Source: Physella acuta (taxonomy: Eukaryota; Mollusca; Gastropoda; Physidae). From it: a stretch of 64,000 nt of DNA. The stretch covers positions 550,501 through 614,500 of the forward strand of contig NW_026731976.1 of NCBI RefSeq assembly GCF_028476545.1. The letters are read 5' to 3'. A program made the position numbers and the translations under genes. Below the pieces are notes generated by a model. It did not search any database. It worked only from the letters and a program-made list of their open reading frames with translations, and had not been told where the DNA came from. Each line of letters starts with the position of its first letter. Within the stretch, counting starts at the first letter, position 1. Positions 34,852 to 46,310 of the stretch are shown here, in pieces.

Positions 34852-37142
34852 ACTATCAGTTGGTCTGGCGGAGCTACTGTCCCTGCCGTCGTGGTCTGAG
34901 GGTCATGTGACTGGTCTTGTGACTGGCCATGTGACTGTCCCGCTCATTAGATCCTCCTTGTTGACTAACACTTCATCCCTTGCCTTAAATTGTTTCACCA
35001 GTTTTTTCTTGCCAAATTTTCTAGATCAAAACTCGTATGTCAGCCGTGTGGCCAGTCCTTGCTGGTACCATGGGAGTAGTGATGTCACCCCCCCCCCCCC
35101 CCCCCACTGTGTCCATGACACACCCCATTCTTCCTTGTTGAAACCATCCTCCTAGCATCATACTGTTGTTGTAATTAGAATCAATTATTCAGTAATTTAA
35201 ATTGTTAGAAAACTTTTATGTAACATCATAAACAAGATGACATTTTTAAAGTGATGGATTCATTTGAGAATTTGTAAAATCTCTTACAAAACACATTTTT
35301 GTACTCATGAATTTTGTGTCCCAGCCCCCTAGTTGGATGTCATACCCGGATGATCCCTGAAGAAAATAGTTTTAGAACCCTCCTAGTACTCAGATAGAAC
35401 CTTGCTTGATAGGACGCAATCAGATATTTTCTTAAAAATTATTTATTTACATTTATGGTCAGAAGATAATCCTGTTATTTTAATCTTTATAGAAAATTGT
35501 ATAACTCAATTTTTGACATTTTAATACTACGCAAAATTTATGTCGGCAAAACTTGATAGTTTGTTACACATAACAAAATGTATTAAGTAATTTTGACGGT
35601 GTTTCTTGGTTGGTGATATACTACAGGTGGTTAAAAGGTTTGGAAGAATCTGGTTTTGATGGGGTGAGCCGTCCCATTCTACCTGACCTCTGGTTTATGG
35701 TTGGCCACCTTCCCACCTGCAACAATTTATGTGTTTACAACCTCAGAAATACCTTTCCATTCTGATGTAACAAGGCCAATGTGTTGAGCAGCCACATATC
35801 TTTACCTAAGAATTGGTTTTATGATACCTGTACCCAGGTGTGGGGAGGTTTGGCTAGGTGAGATATATTTACATGGAGCAGATGTGTAGCAATGTTGTCT
35901 TTTATGATACTCCACTCTGACAATTTTTTGTTGGGTAGGGCTCGACTTAAGTTTATTGCCTTAAAAACTGGGGACAGTTAGGGAAAACCTCAGATCCGAA
36001 CCGGAGGGCTGGGCCACTTGGCCACGTGATTACCAGGGTGTATTGTATCAGGCCGGACACTTGAACACATGTGCCCAAATAATGGGGTTTTCATAGCCCC
36101 ATTGTCAGACAGTTATATGGCCCTTGAGAGGGCTACATATCCAGTGTCTGCAAACAAGGGCCAGCCAGCATGCTGGGCTAAGTACCAAAGTCATGCATTC
36201 TTAACATACATAAACCTTCAGTCTTGGCTTAGGGTTAGATAGCGAGACCTTAAGCTTTAAAAAAATCTTTATTGCCCTATTCCAGGTGTTGTCAACACTT
36301 TGTGCTTGCACTAATGGGAATATAGAACGCTAGTCTGGCTAGTTATACCAGAAACAACTTGATGAAATACATTGTGAACAATTTAAAAACATTTATTTAA
36401 TGTTAAAGTTGTTGTTTAGAATGGTCAAACCTTGTTAATACAGAATGAAAAGGGCTTAACATCATGAGGTTTTACCACCATAAACTGTATTTTACAACCT
36501 GAAACCTAAAGAAAAAAATTGTCAGAATTTGAAAATGCAGAAAAATGTAGTTGAAGTCAGTTTAGATAAGTCTTATCATCCAACAAGGGAGGGTACTCTC
36601 ATATAGTTAAGTGCACTGTCAAGCCAGTCTCTAAGTGCACAATAAACAAGTTTGTAGGCCTGGAAGAACAAACTAGTAGGCCATATATGAGATGGTCACA
36701 AGCGGTCAGCAGAGTCGGCAGCCGTATCAGTCGAGCTTTATCAGGTTGTGTGTGACTGTTGACTTTACAAGGGCCTGTCATCCTGTTTGCCAACCTCTCC
36801 GCCTATGTTGATTGATATCTCCATTCTGGTGGAAAGGTTGCCAGATGCACCAACCACCTTTTGTACCAAATCTTTTTGTTTTTGTTCAAACAGTAACCAA
36901 TTAACCTCACTGTCAGTAAGGGCATTGTTTTTTTTTTCGTTTTCATCATTGGGGGCAACTGTTGAAGGCAGACAAAATAGTTTCACTAATGCAGCACCTC
37001 AAGTATAAAACTGTTTACAGTATTTGTTCCCTGTTTATTGCTGTCTAGGTAGAACCCAGCAGTTCCTTGTCAGTCTTTATTTACAGGAAACCTCCTAATA
37101 TTTTGTCAGCCATCCTAAATAAAAACATTTTTCCCCTTTTGC
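34852..37142 (+). other. SMAD 3'UTR and downstream DNA
   Basis: AT-rich sequence with no coding region. A C-run lies near 35,089. AATAAA signals occur at 37,118, 37,462 and 38,338, and I cannot choose the real cleavage site among them. Confidence 0.45.
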
Positions 37143-37280
37143 AGACTGATCAGGGGCATAACTCCTGTACTGAACAGACTGATCAGGGGCATAACTCCTG
37201 TACTGAACAGACTGATCAGGGGCATAACTCCTGTACTGAACAGACTAATCAGGGGCATAACTCCTGTACTGAATGGCCTT
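37143..37280 (+). repeat. Tandem repeat, 33-bp unit, ~4 copies
   Basis: The unit is AGACTGATCAGGGGCATAAC followed by TCCTGTACTGAAC. Confidence 0.94.
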
Positions 37281-38651
37281 GAAAATGTTTTTCTATAAAT
37301 ATTGTAATATATGTTTTTATAAGGATAAATACTTGATTGTGATATGTTAGCTAATTTCTCCAAACCTGCCAATTAATTATAATAATTATGAAATTGACAG
37401 TCTTATAAACTTGACAGTCAAGTTTACTATTTTTGTTGTGTAATCTGAGATTTTTTATCTAAATAAACACATACATAATACACACATACACAATTCAGTA
37501 TACACGCATACACCATTCAGTATACATGCATACACCATTCAGTATACATGCATACACAATACAGTATAACACAATTACAGTTAACACAAGCCAGTGGTCC
37601 TCAAAGAATGTATTACATGAACCATATCAAAGTACAGAAAGTTGTGCAGCTTGTATTATATGATCATTCAATTTTTTGTCTTGAAAGATTTGATCAACAT
37701 GAAATGTATGCACACTCAGTCAATAGTAATTGTATAAAACTAGTTTGATGAAAAATGATTAATTTATTGTAATAATTTAATTAATGTACAGCTGTTCACC
37801 AATGTGTGCGTACAATGTATGTACACGGCAACACGTAGAGCGTGTAGTAACACATCAACTCCAGGAACCTTCTTGTAATGATTTCAAAGAACTATATTGG
37901 CTTTAATGGTTTTTTTAAACTAATTTAAAGGTTATAGGTCACTGTATTGTAAAGGTTATTGGTCGCTGTATTGGACTATTGTACACCTGTTCTGAATGTA
38001 ATATATTATAAAATGTTTATTTAATTCTTGTTCAATGCACATTTTAGTGGCAATGACTGTTAATGCTTGTATAATTGCCTCTTGCGGTCATTTGTATGAT
38101 GGTCTGTTGTGGTCAGTGGTTGTATGATGACCTAATGTGGTCAGTTGTTGTATGATGTTGTTAATGATCTACTTATCATGTGACCTGAAATATAAACTAT
38201 AGATCATGGAAGTCTTTTGCCTTTTTACTTTAGTTTTTGGTATTTTTAGAATCTTAATTTATAAGGGACAGAGTTCAGCAACATGTCAACTACTATCACT
38301 TGACGTTAACTAAAACGAATCCCTAGACACAGTGCTGAATAAACACGTTTCCAAAACCTAAAACTCATCGCTTTCTTTTGTAAATCAATCTATAAACTCT
38401 ATAATTTTAACGAAAAAAAATCATAAATATTTAGATTTACCATAAAAAATTGCTAAAACAATTAAAACATTTAAATGTATCTTAAAAATAAATCTAAAAT
38501 TATAAAAATACAAATATGAACAAAGACAAGAAAAATGTATGTAAATTGTAAAAGCACAATGTAGAAAATAGAAACTGTTGGACAGAGTTGGCAAAACCAA
38601 ATTCTCAAATCATCTTGGGTTTAAGAATCTTGTTGAAACTTAAGTTTTTGT
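37281..38651. other. AT-rich intergenic DNA
   Basis: It contains about three copies of a 25-bp repeat with CATTCAGTATACATGCATAC (37,493-37,560), small duplications such as AAAGGTTATTGGTC, and AATAAA at 38,338. No gene was seen. Confidence 0.45.
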
Positions 38652-39354
38652 GGTCATCCATAAATGACGTCACGCTTTTTTGACGATTTTTTACCTCCCC
38701 CCATCCCCACCGTCATAAAAAGCCAGATCCCCCCCCCCCCCTAAATTGACATCAAACCTCAGCCTAAAACCTCCCTCAAAATTGCAGTTGAATTTTTCTT
38801 AAAATACAATATTTTTCCAAAATCTTGTCTGAACTCTGGTCAACATAGAGTATTTTAATCAACGAGCCGGCCCGCGGCATAACATACGCCGCTATTTAGT
38901 TGTTTTTTTTTCTACTTTTCAGTTATTCATAATTTGTGAATACGACAGTACCAATGCTGCCACTGAAAATATTTCTTTAAAACACTATAAGTAGCTCGTT
39001 AAGGACCATAACCCCCACCTTCCTCCCCCCCCCCCCCCTCTACGTTTAAAATCGTTGGCTCTGCTTGTAAACATTTAGAGTGAACACAGCTCACTAAAAC
39101 CATGTAGAGGTGGGGAGGTAGGGAGCGCGTTTAAAGCTTGTTTTCTAGGCGCGTTTGCAGCTTGTTTTCTAGCGGCTCCCAGAAGAGAATTATATATATA
39201 GATTCCTATTACAGTTTATTAAAACAGTTTTCTAAAACGCGAAAAAGCGGCTAAAATTCGGAGCCCCCCCCCCCCCTCCTCATCACACACCGTTACAAAA
39301 TTACGGACACCCCCTTCCCCCCTGCGAGTGTGACGTCATTTATGGACAACCCCT
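38652..39354. mobile_element. MITE-like element with TCCATAAATGACGTCAC ends, ~700 bp
   Basis: The left end GGTCATCCATAAATGACGTC and the reverse complement of the right end GGTTGTCCATAAATGACGTC match over about 20 of 22 bases including the trailing AC. Its left part is homologous to 7344-7429 plus 8404-8539 and shows the empty site for the transposon at 7430. Its centre is homologous, in reverse, to about 43,540-43,880. No coding capacity was seen. Confidence 0.78.
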
Positions 39355-40122
39355 ATGGTGAAACTATAGTTTACAACCCTGATCCCTTAAAGTTACTAAA
39401 AATAACTGCCTATATAGTAAAGATATGGCAAGCAGATTTTAATTAAGACCGGACCAATCACGGTCTTAGAAAAAATTAACTAACGTATAGTCAGGTGTGG
39501 CAAAGTTTTATCTGTCTTTAATTAATGAAGGGGCCAGAAACCTCACATACTAGAATATATTTGTTTCTAAGCTAATTTTTCACGCATCAGTGACCAATTA
39601 ATATTTTTTTAAACGTTTAATCTAAAACGAATCAATTAAATTTTTTTAATATAGCTCAGTGTATTGTTTGTGAAAAATTAGTTAAGGGAAGTAACTGAAT
39701 ATTCGTCTTTTTAGTTAAGCTAGTAATGATTTACGTCCCTTGGATGATACTTTATTTAAATTAAAAAAAAACAATTTATTAAGTTTTATATTAATAAGGA
39801 CAATTTCAAGTTTCTATTATGAACTAAAAATATTAAAGAAAATATTAAAATAATTTTCTTGAAATATGACAGTAAATAAAAGAATAAGTTGCTTCTTTAT
39901 GTTGTCGAAAGAAAAAAAAATTAAAAATAGTATGTCAGGCTAAAATAAGGCTAAAAGTGTATGGTAAAATTTATTTACAAATACAAAACTGGCCCAATAT
40001 TTGAACACACTGAATGATTTCAACAGAAAACACATGTAGCCTAGCAATGATTAATGAATTTAAAAAATAAATAAAGTGAAAATCTAAAATCAAAGTTCAT
40101 ATAGCGTTGAACTAACATTGGA
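39355..40122. other. AT-rich intergenic DNA
   Basis: No gene, repeat or transposon end was recognised. Confidence 0.35.
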
Positions 40123-40130
40123 TCTAGAAC

Positions 40131-40556
40131 CAGTGGCGTAGCGAGGTCGGGTGTCACCCGGTGCGGCACTTAATGGTGTCACCCCCCCCCCAGAGGCATA
40201 GAGACCCTTCCCAGGGACAAACTTTCAAATTTTCGATTTGCACCCCCCCCCTCGAGTTTTCGATTTGCACCCCCCCCCCCCCCTCAAACTTTCGATTTGC
40301 ACCCCCCCCTCGAGTTTTCGATTTGCACCCCCCCTCAAACTTTCGATTTGCACCCCCCCCCCCCTCAAACTTTCGATTTGCACCCCCCCTCGAGTTTTCG
40401 ATTTGCACCCCCCCCCCTCAAACTTTCGATTTGCACCCCCCCCTCGAGTTTTTCTCTATATATTTTGCTATTTTTTGCCTTGGTGTCACCCCCCTAAATG
40501 GTGTCACCCGGTGCGGTCCGCACCCCCCGCCCCCCCCCCCCCTCGCTACGCCCCTG
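40131..40556. mobile_element. hAT-like MITE, CAGTGGCGTAGCGAGG family
   Basis: The ends are CAGTGGCGTAGCGAGG and CCTCGCTACGCCCCTG, with a perfect 8-bp target duplication TCTAGAAC (40,123-40,130 and 40,557-40,564). The interior carries a tandem repeat (about 40,218-40,450, units of 21-30 bp) of TTTCGATTTGCACCCCCC with CTCAAAC or CTCGAGT before it. No coding capacity. Confidence 0.93.
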
Positions 40557-40916
40557 TCTAGAACTACAAGTCACGTTTAACCAAATCTTTTCGGTAGAAG
40601 TGGGTCCCATTTCGGCCGCAATTTCTTTTCCTCCACCAATGACTGACATGAGGAATCAAGTAACTGCCCACCCAGCAGTCAATTTCTGTTTACACCTGTA
40701 AATATATCCCTTGGCAACATTTAGCATGGCTATTAATGGCTTTAGCTCATGTTTGTAATTGATTTTAATCTATAGCTAGTCATGAGTTTCATACGCACGT
40801 TTACTAGTCATGTTGTTATAATACTCGTCCCTTGAACATATAAAAAAGTACTGAAATCTAGTTCTAGAGCAGTGGTTCTTAACCTGGGTTCGATCGCACC
40901 CAAGGTTGCGGTGAGT

Positions 40917-40990
40917 CAGAGGCGTAGCGAGGGGGGGGGGGGGGGGGGTGCGGACCGCACCGGGTGACACCCGACCTCGCTACGCCACTG
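40917..40990. mobile_element. Short hAT-like MITE nested in 40870-41363
   Basis: The ends are CAGAGGCGTAGCGAGG and CCTCGCTACGCCACTG. The target duplication is CGGTGAGT / CGGCGAGT (seven of eight). It is only 74 bp, mostly a G-run plus GTGCGGACCGCACCGGGTGA. Confidence 0.87.
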
Positions 40991-41104
40991 CGGCGAGTCA
41001 GTAGTTCCGTGGAGGTCAAGACACAAACCAGACTTATATGTTTCGCGACTGGATTTTGGCAATGCGGACGATAGGACTATTAAGACGGATTCTTACGCTA
41101 TGAA

Positions 41105-41307
41105 CAGAGTTTCTTCCAGGCATCTCTTCCCCCTCGAAGAAAGTCTACCGCCCCCCCCCCCCCCCGAACGAGATGGATTTTATATAGTAAACATACACTT
41201 TTACTTGTACGCCCCCCCCTTCCGAAAAATGTTGACCGCCTCCCCCCCCCCCCCCCCTGAAAATTTCAAGTGCTCCCACGGAGAAAAAGAGTCTGAAAGA
41301 AACACTG
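41105..41307. mobile_element. CAGTGTTTCTTCCAG-family MITE nested in 40870-41363
   Basis: The ends are CAGAGTTTCTTCCAG and CTGAAAGAAACACTG, with a perfect 8-bp duplication GCTATGAA (41,097-41,104 and 41,308-41,315). It is oriented opposite to the copy at 23,839-24,043. Confidence 0.9.
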
Positions 41308-41363
41308 GCTATGAAACTGGTGGGTTTTGGTACCTTCAACTTCCAACAAGTTAAGAATCACTG

Positions 41364-42816
41364 CCTAAAATTATTAAACTTTTCAGCATGATATCTAGGT
41401 GATTTAGTTTGAAAAACGACTTATATAATGTAGGCCTAGATGTATAGAGATCTTATAATTTAACTTACATTTTAATTCAAAGCATTTATTTTTGTAAGTG
41501 CTACGAAAGTGTCAAATTAATCGAATGCTGACAAAAAAATGAGTATGCTTGATTTTACTTGATTTTTACTTTAGAAAATTAGATCTAGTATTTTTCGAAT
41601 TTATTGAAACAAATTATAGACTACATCTCTTTCTACCAGAGGACTAAGGTTATACTACAATGTATATCTCATTAATAACATAATAATTAATTATAATTGA
41701 GATTTTAAAATATTGTATAGATCTAGATCTTGATAGTTTAGTAATACTAGTATTCTAAGATATAAAACCAATGTGCGCACTTCTCTCTGTCCCCAACGTA
41801 TTTCCCCGATTTTCCGAGGCTATGAGATTAATACCTTCAGCAATATATGGAGATCTTAAAGACATGGACTTTTGTTGAAAATAATAGGTTGAATGTATTA
41901 AATGTATAATCTTAATTTATTTAAAGAAGAAAACCAAAAATAAAGGCATATTCGAATGTAGAAACACATTTTAAATTATGCAACCAGAAAATAATCTATT
42001 GTTGTGAAAAGAACGCAATAAACAATGACGTCACATGTCACAATTACGAAGAGTGCACAACACTAAATGGCACCATCTTCCAATTTTAGAATATGAAGAA
42101 TAAATCATTCCATTTAAATTTGATTTAGATCTATAAATCTCCGCTATGAAATTTACACAATTTTCTCGACCAAAACTAATGCAAATTACTTTAAAAAATA
42201 ACAACAACATAAATACCGGAACAGCCGGGTTTCTAACTGAATCATTTAATTAAGTCTCTTAATCAGTGTGTGCATTTTTAAAAAAAAATATGGTGTTGTG
42301 TTGACTAATCATAATGCTTATAATTTGGTTTTAATTTTCTAATAGGTTTTGGTTTCATATGTTATTTTAAATGTGTCGGATTTTTAGCTATTTAGTTATT
42401 TCTTAGCTTTGTCGCCAATATCGTTCAACGTGTAGTAAAGCACCATAATAACTATTTTTTTTTTCTAAACAAGTAGGCTTATAAATAATATTAAAAATAT
42501 ATAGGCCTATAATTCACATGAATCGGGCACCTATGGCTAGTTTCATTAATTACGTAGACCAGGGCACTTTAAAAATAATCGGAAGCGGAAATGGAAAATA
42601 TATTGTAAGGGGAGATAATGAATTACCGGATCTAGATCTGCTATGGTCAACAAATCAACCAATTTTCCCAGGAAATCAAAATAAACTTTCCCACTTCACG
42701 TTAACTGAACCAATTTACTAATTGAAAACAACTGCACTTTTTGTACACATCATTTTAATCGTCATGTCACTAACATACATTAATGCTGTATCCTGGTAAA
42801 AATTAATCAGGAAAAT
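41364..42816. other. AT-rich region upstream of the LYSMD-like exon
   Basis: It holds AGATCTAG words and TGACGTCA at 42,026. The 67-codon frame at 42,518-42,721 has no recognised domain and is not called. The promoter of the next gene should lie here but no clear element is visible. Confidence 0.4.
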
Positions 42817-43011
42817 ATGGCGAGTGGAAACATACGCGGTGACGATGAGAGACAGGGACTTTCGAGATCTCTGCGTACGCAGATGGGCTACGGTACAGCT
42901 CCATCGTCTGCTGCCACGAAAAAATCCATTCCGATAACTCGAAAGTTTATTTCCAGAAAAGTGCAACGAACAGACACACTGATGGGAATATCTCTCAAAT
43001 ATGGAGTTCCA
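42817..43011 (+). CDS. LYSMD1/2-like protein, first coding exon only
   Basis: LYSMD proteins are small intracellular animal proteins with one LysM domain. Their role is poorly defined. This exon encodes 65 residues from an ATG preceded by AAAAT and ends in a strong donor CCA|GTAAGT, phase 0. It has a Ser/Thr-rich N-terminus with GYGTAPSS, like the YGS region of LYSMD1/2. The LysM start follows: KVQRTDTLMGISLKYGVP, corresponding to GDTLQGIALKYGVT in vertebrates. The rest of the LysM domain (the expected motif is MEQIKRANKL-like) must be in later exons. I did not find it in the remaining 21 kb. Assignment rests on the half domain and the N-terminal resemblance. Confidence 0.8.
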
Positions 43012-44236
43012 GTAAGTACAACTGTTGTTACCATTTCATCCTTACCCCGCCATTTGTTTCATTTCTTCCTCATCATGTCTTGCTTGGTCCTGCATTCTTA
43101 TTAGGCCCTAGTGATAGTGAACCCTAGTCTTATGCAGTAGATCTAGAACTAGATCTAGGCCTAATCATGTCTTAGTCTTACTTAACTTACTGTTAGCCTT
43201 ACTTTATAATTTTATTTGTTTAGGCCTATTTTAATGTTGTTTTTTTTTAAATTTTACTTAGGCCTAATTGACAAATTGAAAATTTAATTTAGTTTTAACC
43301 TTTTATTACATTAAAAATTAAAATAAATAGGCCTAGCCGTCTATAGGTCTATGATATTACGATATATAATACCATATTTTAGACTTATCTATAATTTACG
43401 CTTATAGAATGTAAAGAATTTTAATAATTAATATTATTATATTAATATATAGCCTAAATAATTAATATATTTATATAGACCTATATATCTATATATTCTC
43501 TTCATGGAGACCATGCGAAACACCACCATGTGTAAACGCACGCCGTTACTCCCCCACTTTCTAGGCATATAGCTACCACCCCCGCCATTCTGGTGAGCTA
43601 GGGTTCACCCTGAATGTTAACAATCGTAGAGCCGCGTCAAATAAGTAATGGCTATTAGGGGCAGATAATTTAGCTTTTAAACAATTTGAAACTAAGGAGA
43701 GGTAAGTTCTGCTTGATCTTTTCATAGTCGTCTGTAAACTGTCGTCACGGACTACTGCTTTCACTGTGGCAGGGAAGGGGAAATGGGAGGGTAGTGTCTA
43801 ATTCACTAACTATGAAGTACTGAAAAGTAGAAAATAAAATAACTAAATAGCGGCCTATGATACGCCGCAGGTCAGCTCGTATTAATATATTAGTAATTAA
43901 AGTATTTCTATTTTGGGCCTATCAATAAATGAATAAACTACAATAAATTATTTTGTCATGGACTTAGAATAAATTATAATGAGGAATGCTGCTTCAGCTT
44001 TAAATAAAGTTGTATTTTTCTTTTTATGTCAATTAAAAAAATATTTCTACTAGGCCTACAATAAATCAATTAATTTCAATTCTTATTCCATGATGACACA
44101 TTTATTTCTAAATGAATAAAATATTTTTTCACTCAACATAAAGATAAATGATAAAGAACAAATGTTTTAGATAAGTCAGAAATGAAGTTTATGTATGTCG
44201 GTAAAGTCAGAAATGAAGTTTATGTATGTCGGTACA
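43012..44236. other. Presumed LYSMD-like intron 1, with inverted repeat copy
   Basis: The stretch 43,540-43,880 is a diverged reverse copy of the centre of the element at 38,652-39,354 (shared TATTTAGTTNTTTT, CTACTTTTCAGT and GTGAGCT). A 29-bp duplication GTCAGAAATGAAGTTTATGT lies near 44,178-44,235. The rest is AT-rich. Confidence 0.5.
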
Positions 44237-45674
44237 TTAACCCTTTATTTACGGAATTATGTTCTGAATGAGATTTTTACTTAAACAATGTGTTACTATA
44301 TTGCTTTTGGCACATTCAAAGCAAAAATCGAAGGAAATTTCGTTTCATAAATTTTTAATGGCCCAAACAGATATTGGTACTTATAAGTACCGTCAGTAAA
44401 CTAGGACATTTTTTTTCAAAAATTTTTTTTTTACAAAACAGGAACAAACGATACAGTTTATTAACTAATAACATGGCAATCATTATAACCGTCATTTTTT
44501 TGTAATTTTCACACATAAATACAGCACAAAAGTATATTATGAGTACGATTTTTATTGGATTTTCTATCGGAACACATCTTAGACCTCAAATACAGCAAAA
44601 GTTGCCGACATGTCATGCTCCCTCATTCTTGTCTGTGGTCATTCTGGTGTAGCAACGGTTGCCGCACTGAACATGCTTTTGCTGGAAGCTTCCAATAGCT
44701 ATTACTTACAATGAGCCGCATAAACAAACAAAAGCCTAGTCATTCAGTACACAACTACTAGTAATACTAGTATAATTGTAGCCTACTAGAATGTTATGAC
44801 AAGTCTACACTACAGTGTAAAGTTCATAAATAGAAGTGAGCTCAATGTGTTTAGGATAGCCGAAGTGGCCTACTGTTTCCTGGTTACGGATTAAAATTTA
44901 CCATAGAGATCTATACCATATGCAGAAGTATCGACTATTACTAGTCTACAGATATACATTACGTAAATACTAGTTATTGTATGCAAGACAGTTTATTGCA
45001 GTAAATATAACTAACAAATTAAATCTTACTACTAGAAATAGGCTTTGGTATACAAATGAAGTATACTAAGCCTAGTAAATGAGCCTGCAACTGCTACCTT
45101 TATTCTTGTTATTCTTTTACTACTAGAAATCAACATGTAATTACAATATTTCTTATGTAAACCATATGCTAACTTTCTTATAAATGTGTAAATATCATTT
45201 TTTTAGTACATTTCGATAATTAGTTATCAAAATAATATTTATGTCACTCCACATCGAAAATCTGCCATTTCCTAAAAATCCTAAAAAAATGTCCGTGTAA
45301 ACATCGATCTAATACAAAGACAATTTGATTAAAATTGTATAACTAGAAGTTAAACACGTTTGCCTGACTATTGGAGATGCCAATAAAAAATATTTGGGGA
45401 TGAAAACTTCAAGAATAAGATAAAACGAAGGGAAATCAGGAACGTGTGTGAGAACGTTACAGAACAATTGTAAACTACCGATACAGCAAGACATTGAAAT
45501 TGGCGCCATACCAAAAATTTTCAAAGTACATCGATCCCTCCAACTACCGGCTACTCAGGGGAGATAATACTATTAATTACATCAATAATTTTTAAAATTC
45601 GTATTAAATTAAAAATTATGCAGGCACTTAATTAAAGTGGTACTTATAAGTACCGTCAGTAGATAAAGGGTTAA
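44237..45674. mobile_element. piggyBac-like non-autonomous element
   Basis: It is bounded by TTAACCCTTTATTTAC and, in reverse complement, TTAACCCTTTATCTAC (15 of 16 match), with the TTAA target typical of piggyBac. A subterminal word GGTACTTATAAGTACCGTCA occurs inside both ends (44,375 and 45,639). The 1.44-kb interior is AT-rich and has no transposase frame. Confidence 0.68.
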
Positions 45675-46194
45675 GGTGATGACTTAGCTTCAAACACTTT
45701 TTCTAGACTCATATACATTTATAATTGTATTATAGGTAGCAAACAAGGTATTGTATTCTATTTGAGCTTGTCGTTCAACTAAGTACTGCTGATACTATAA
45801 AAATGGTTAGAAAAGATCCTAATTCTTTCAGCCACTGATATAGTTGTTTTAAGATAGGACCAGAGTTTGTTGTGTTTTAGGCTTGGGTTTTGATGGCCAT
45901 ACTTAACTAGCAAGCAGTTGATACATTTTTATCCATTAGTTCACAATAGGTGGTTTATTGTTCTAGAACTGTTAGGTCATTGGCATCTGTGGTTACTAGA
46001 GTTCTAGAATTGTTAGTACAACCCCCCCCCCCCCCCCAACAACATCACCACTCTTAACAGTTTAATTTCAAATTTGTATTTGCATATATTACAATGTTAA
46101 GTTAACTGGGTTAAAAAAATCTTATCTTGAATGACAATTTTATCAATCTTGCAAGGTTTATGTTTTCAAGTATACTCATCTTATTGTACCTGTG
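45675..46194. other. AT-rich DNA, no gene seen
   Basis: It contains a C-run near 46,021. No other feature. Confidence 0.35.
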
Positions 46195-46310
46195 GTGCAC
46201 CACAACAGTTGAACACAGGGAATTTAAGGGAATTTGTAATAGAAAATATTTGTTGAACTCATGGAATTTAAAGGAATTTGAAATAGAAAATATTTGGTCT
46301 AACTTTTGAG
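46195..46310 (+). repeat. Diverged founder-like block of the 44-bp array
   Basis: It has the same left edge (GTGCAC..CAACAGTTGAACACAG) and right edge (TATTTGGTCTAACTTTTGAG) as the large block beside it, but only about two 44-bp units. Confidence 0.88.

Larger units (their letters stand above)
40870..41363. mobile_element. Older hAT-like element hosting two nested MITEs
   Basis: The ends are CAGTGGTTCTTAACC and GTTAAGAATCACTG, a terminal repeat widespread in hAT-type elements. The flanks TTCTAGAG and CCTAAAAT no longer match. Removing the two inserts (40,917-40,990 and 41,105-41,307) and their duplications leaves about 200 bp of original element. Confidence 0.75.

Noticed and set aside
42518-42721. 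67-codon frame just upstream of the LYSMD-like exon
   Set aside because: No recognisable domain, no splice context linking it to the exon, and AT-rich composition. It may be chance.
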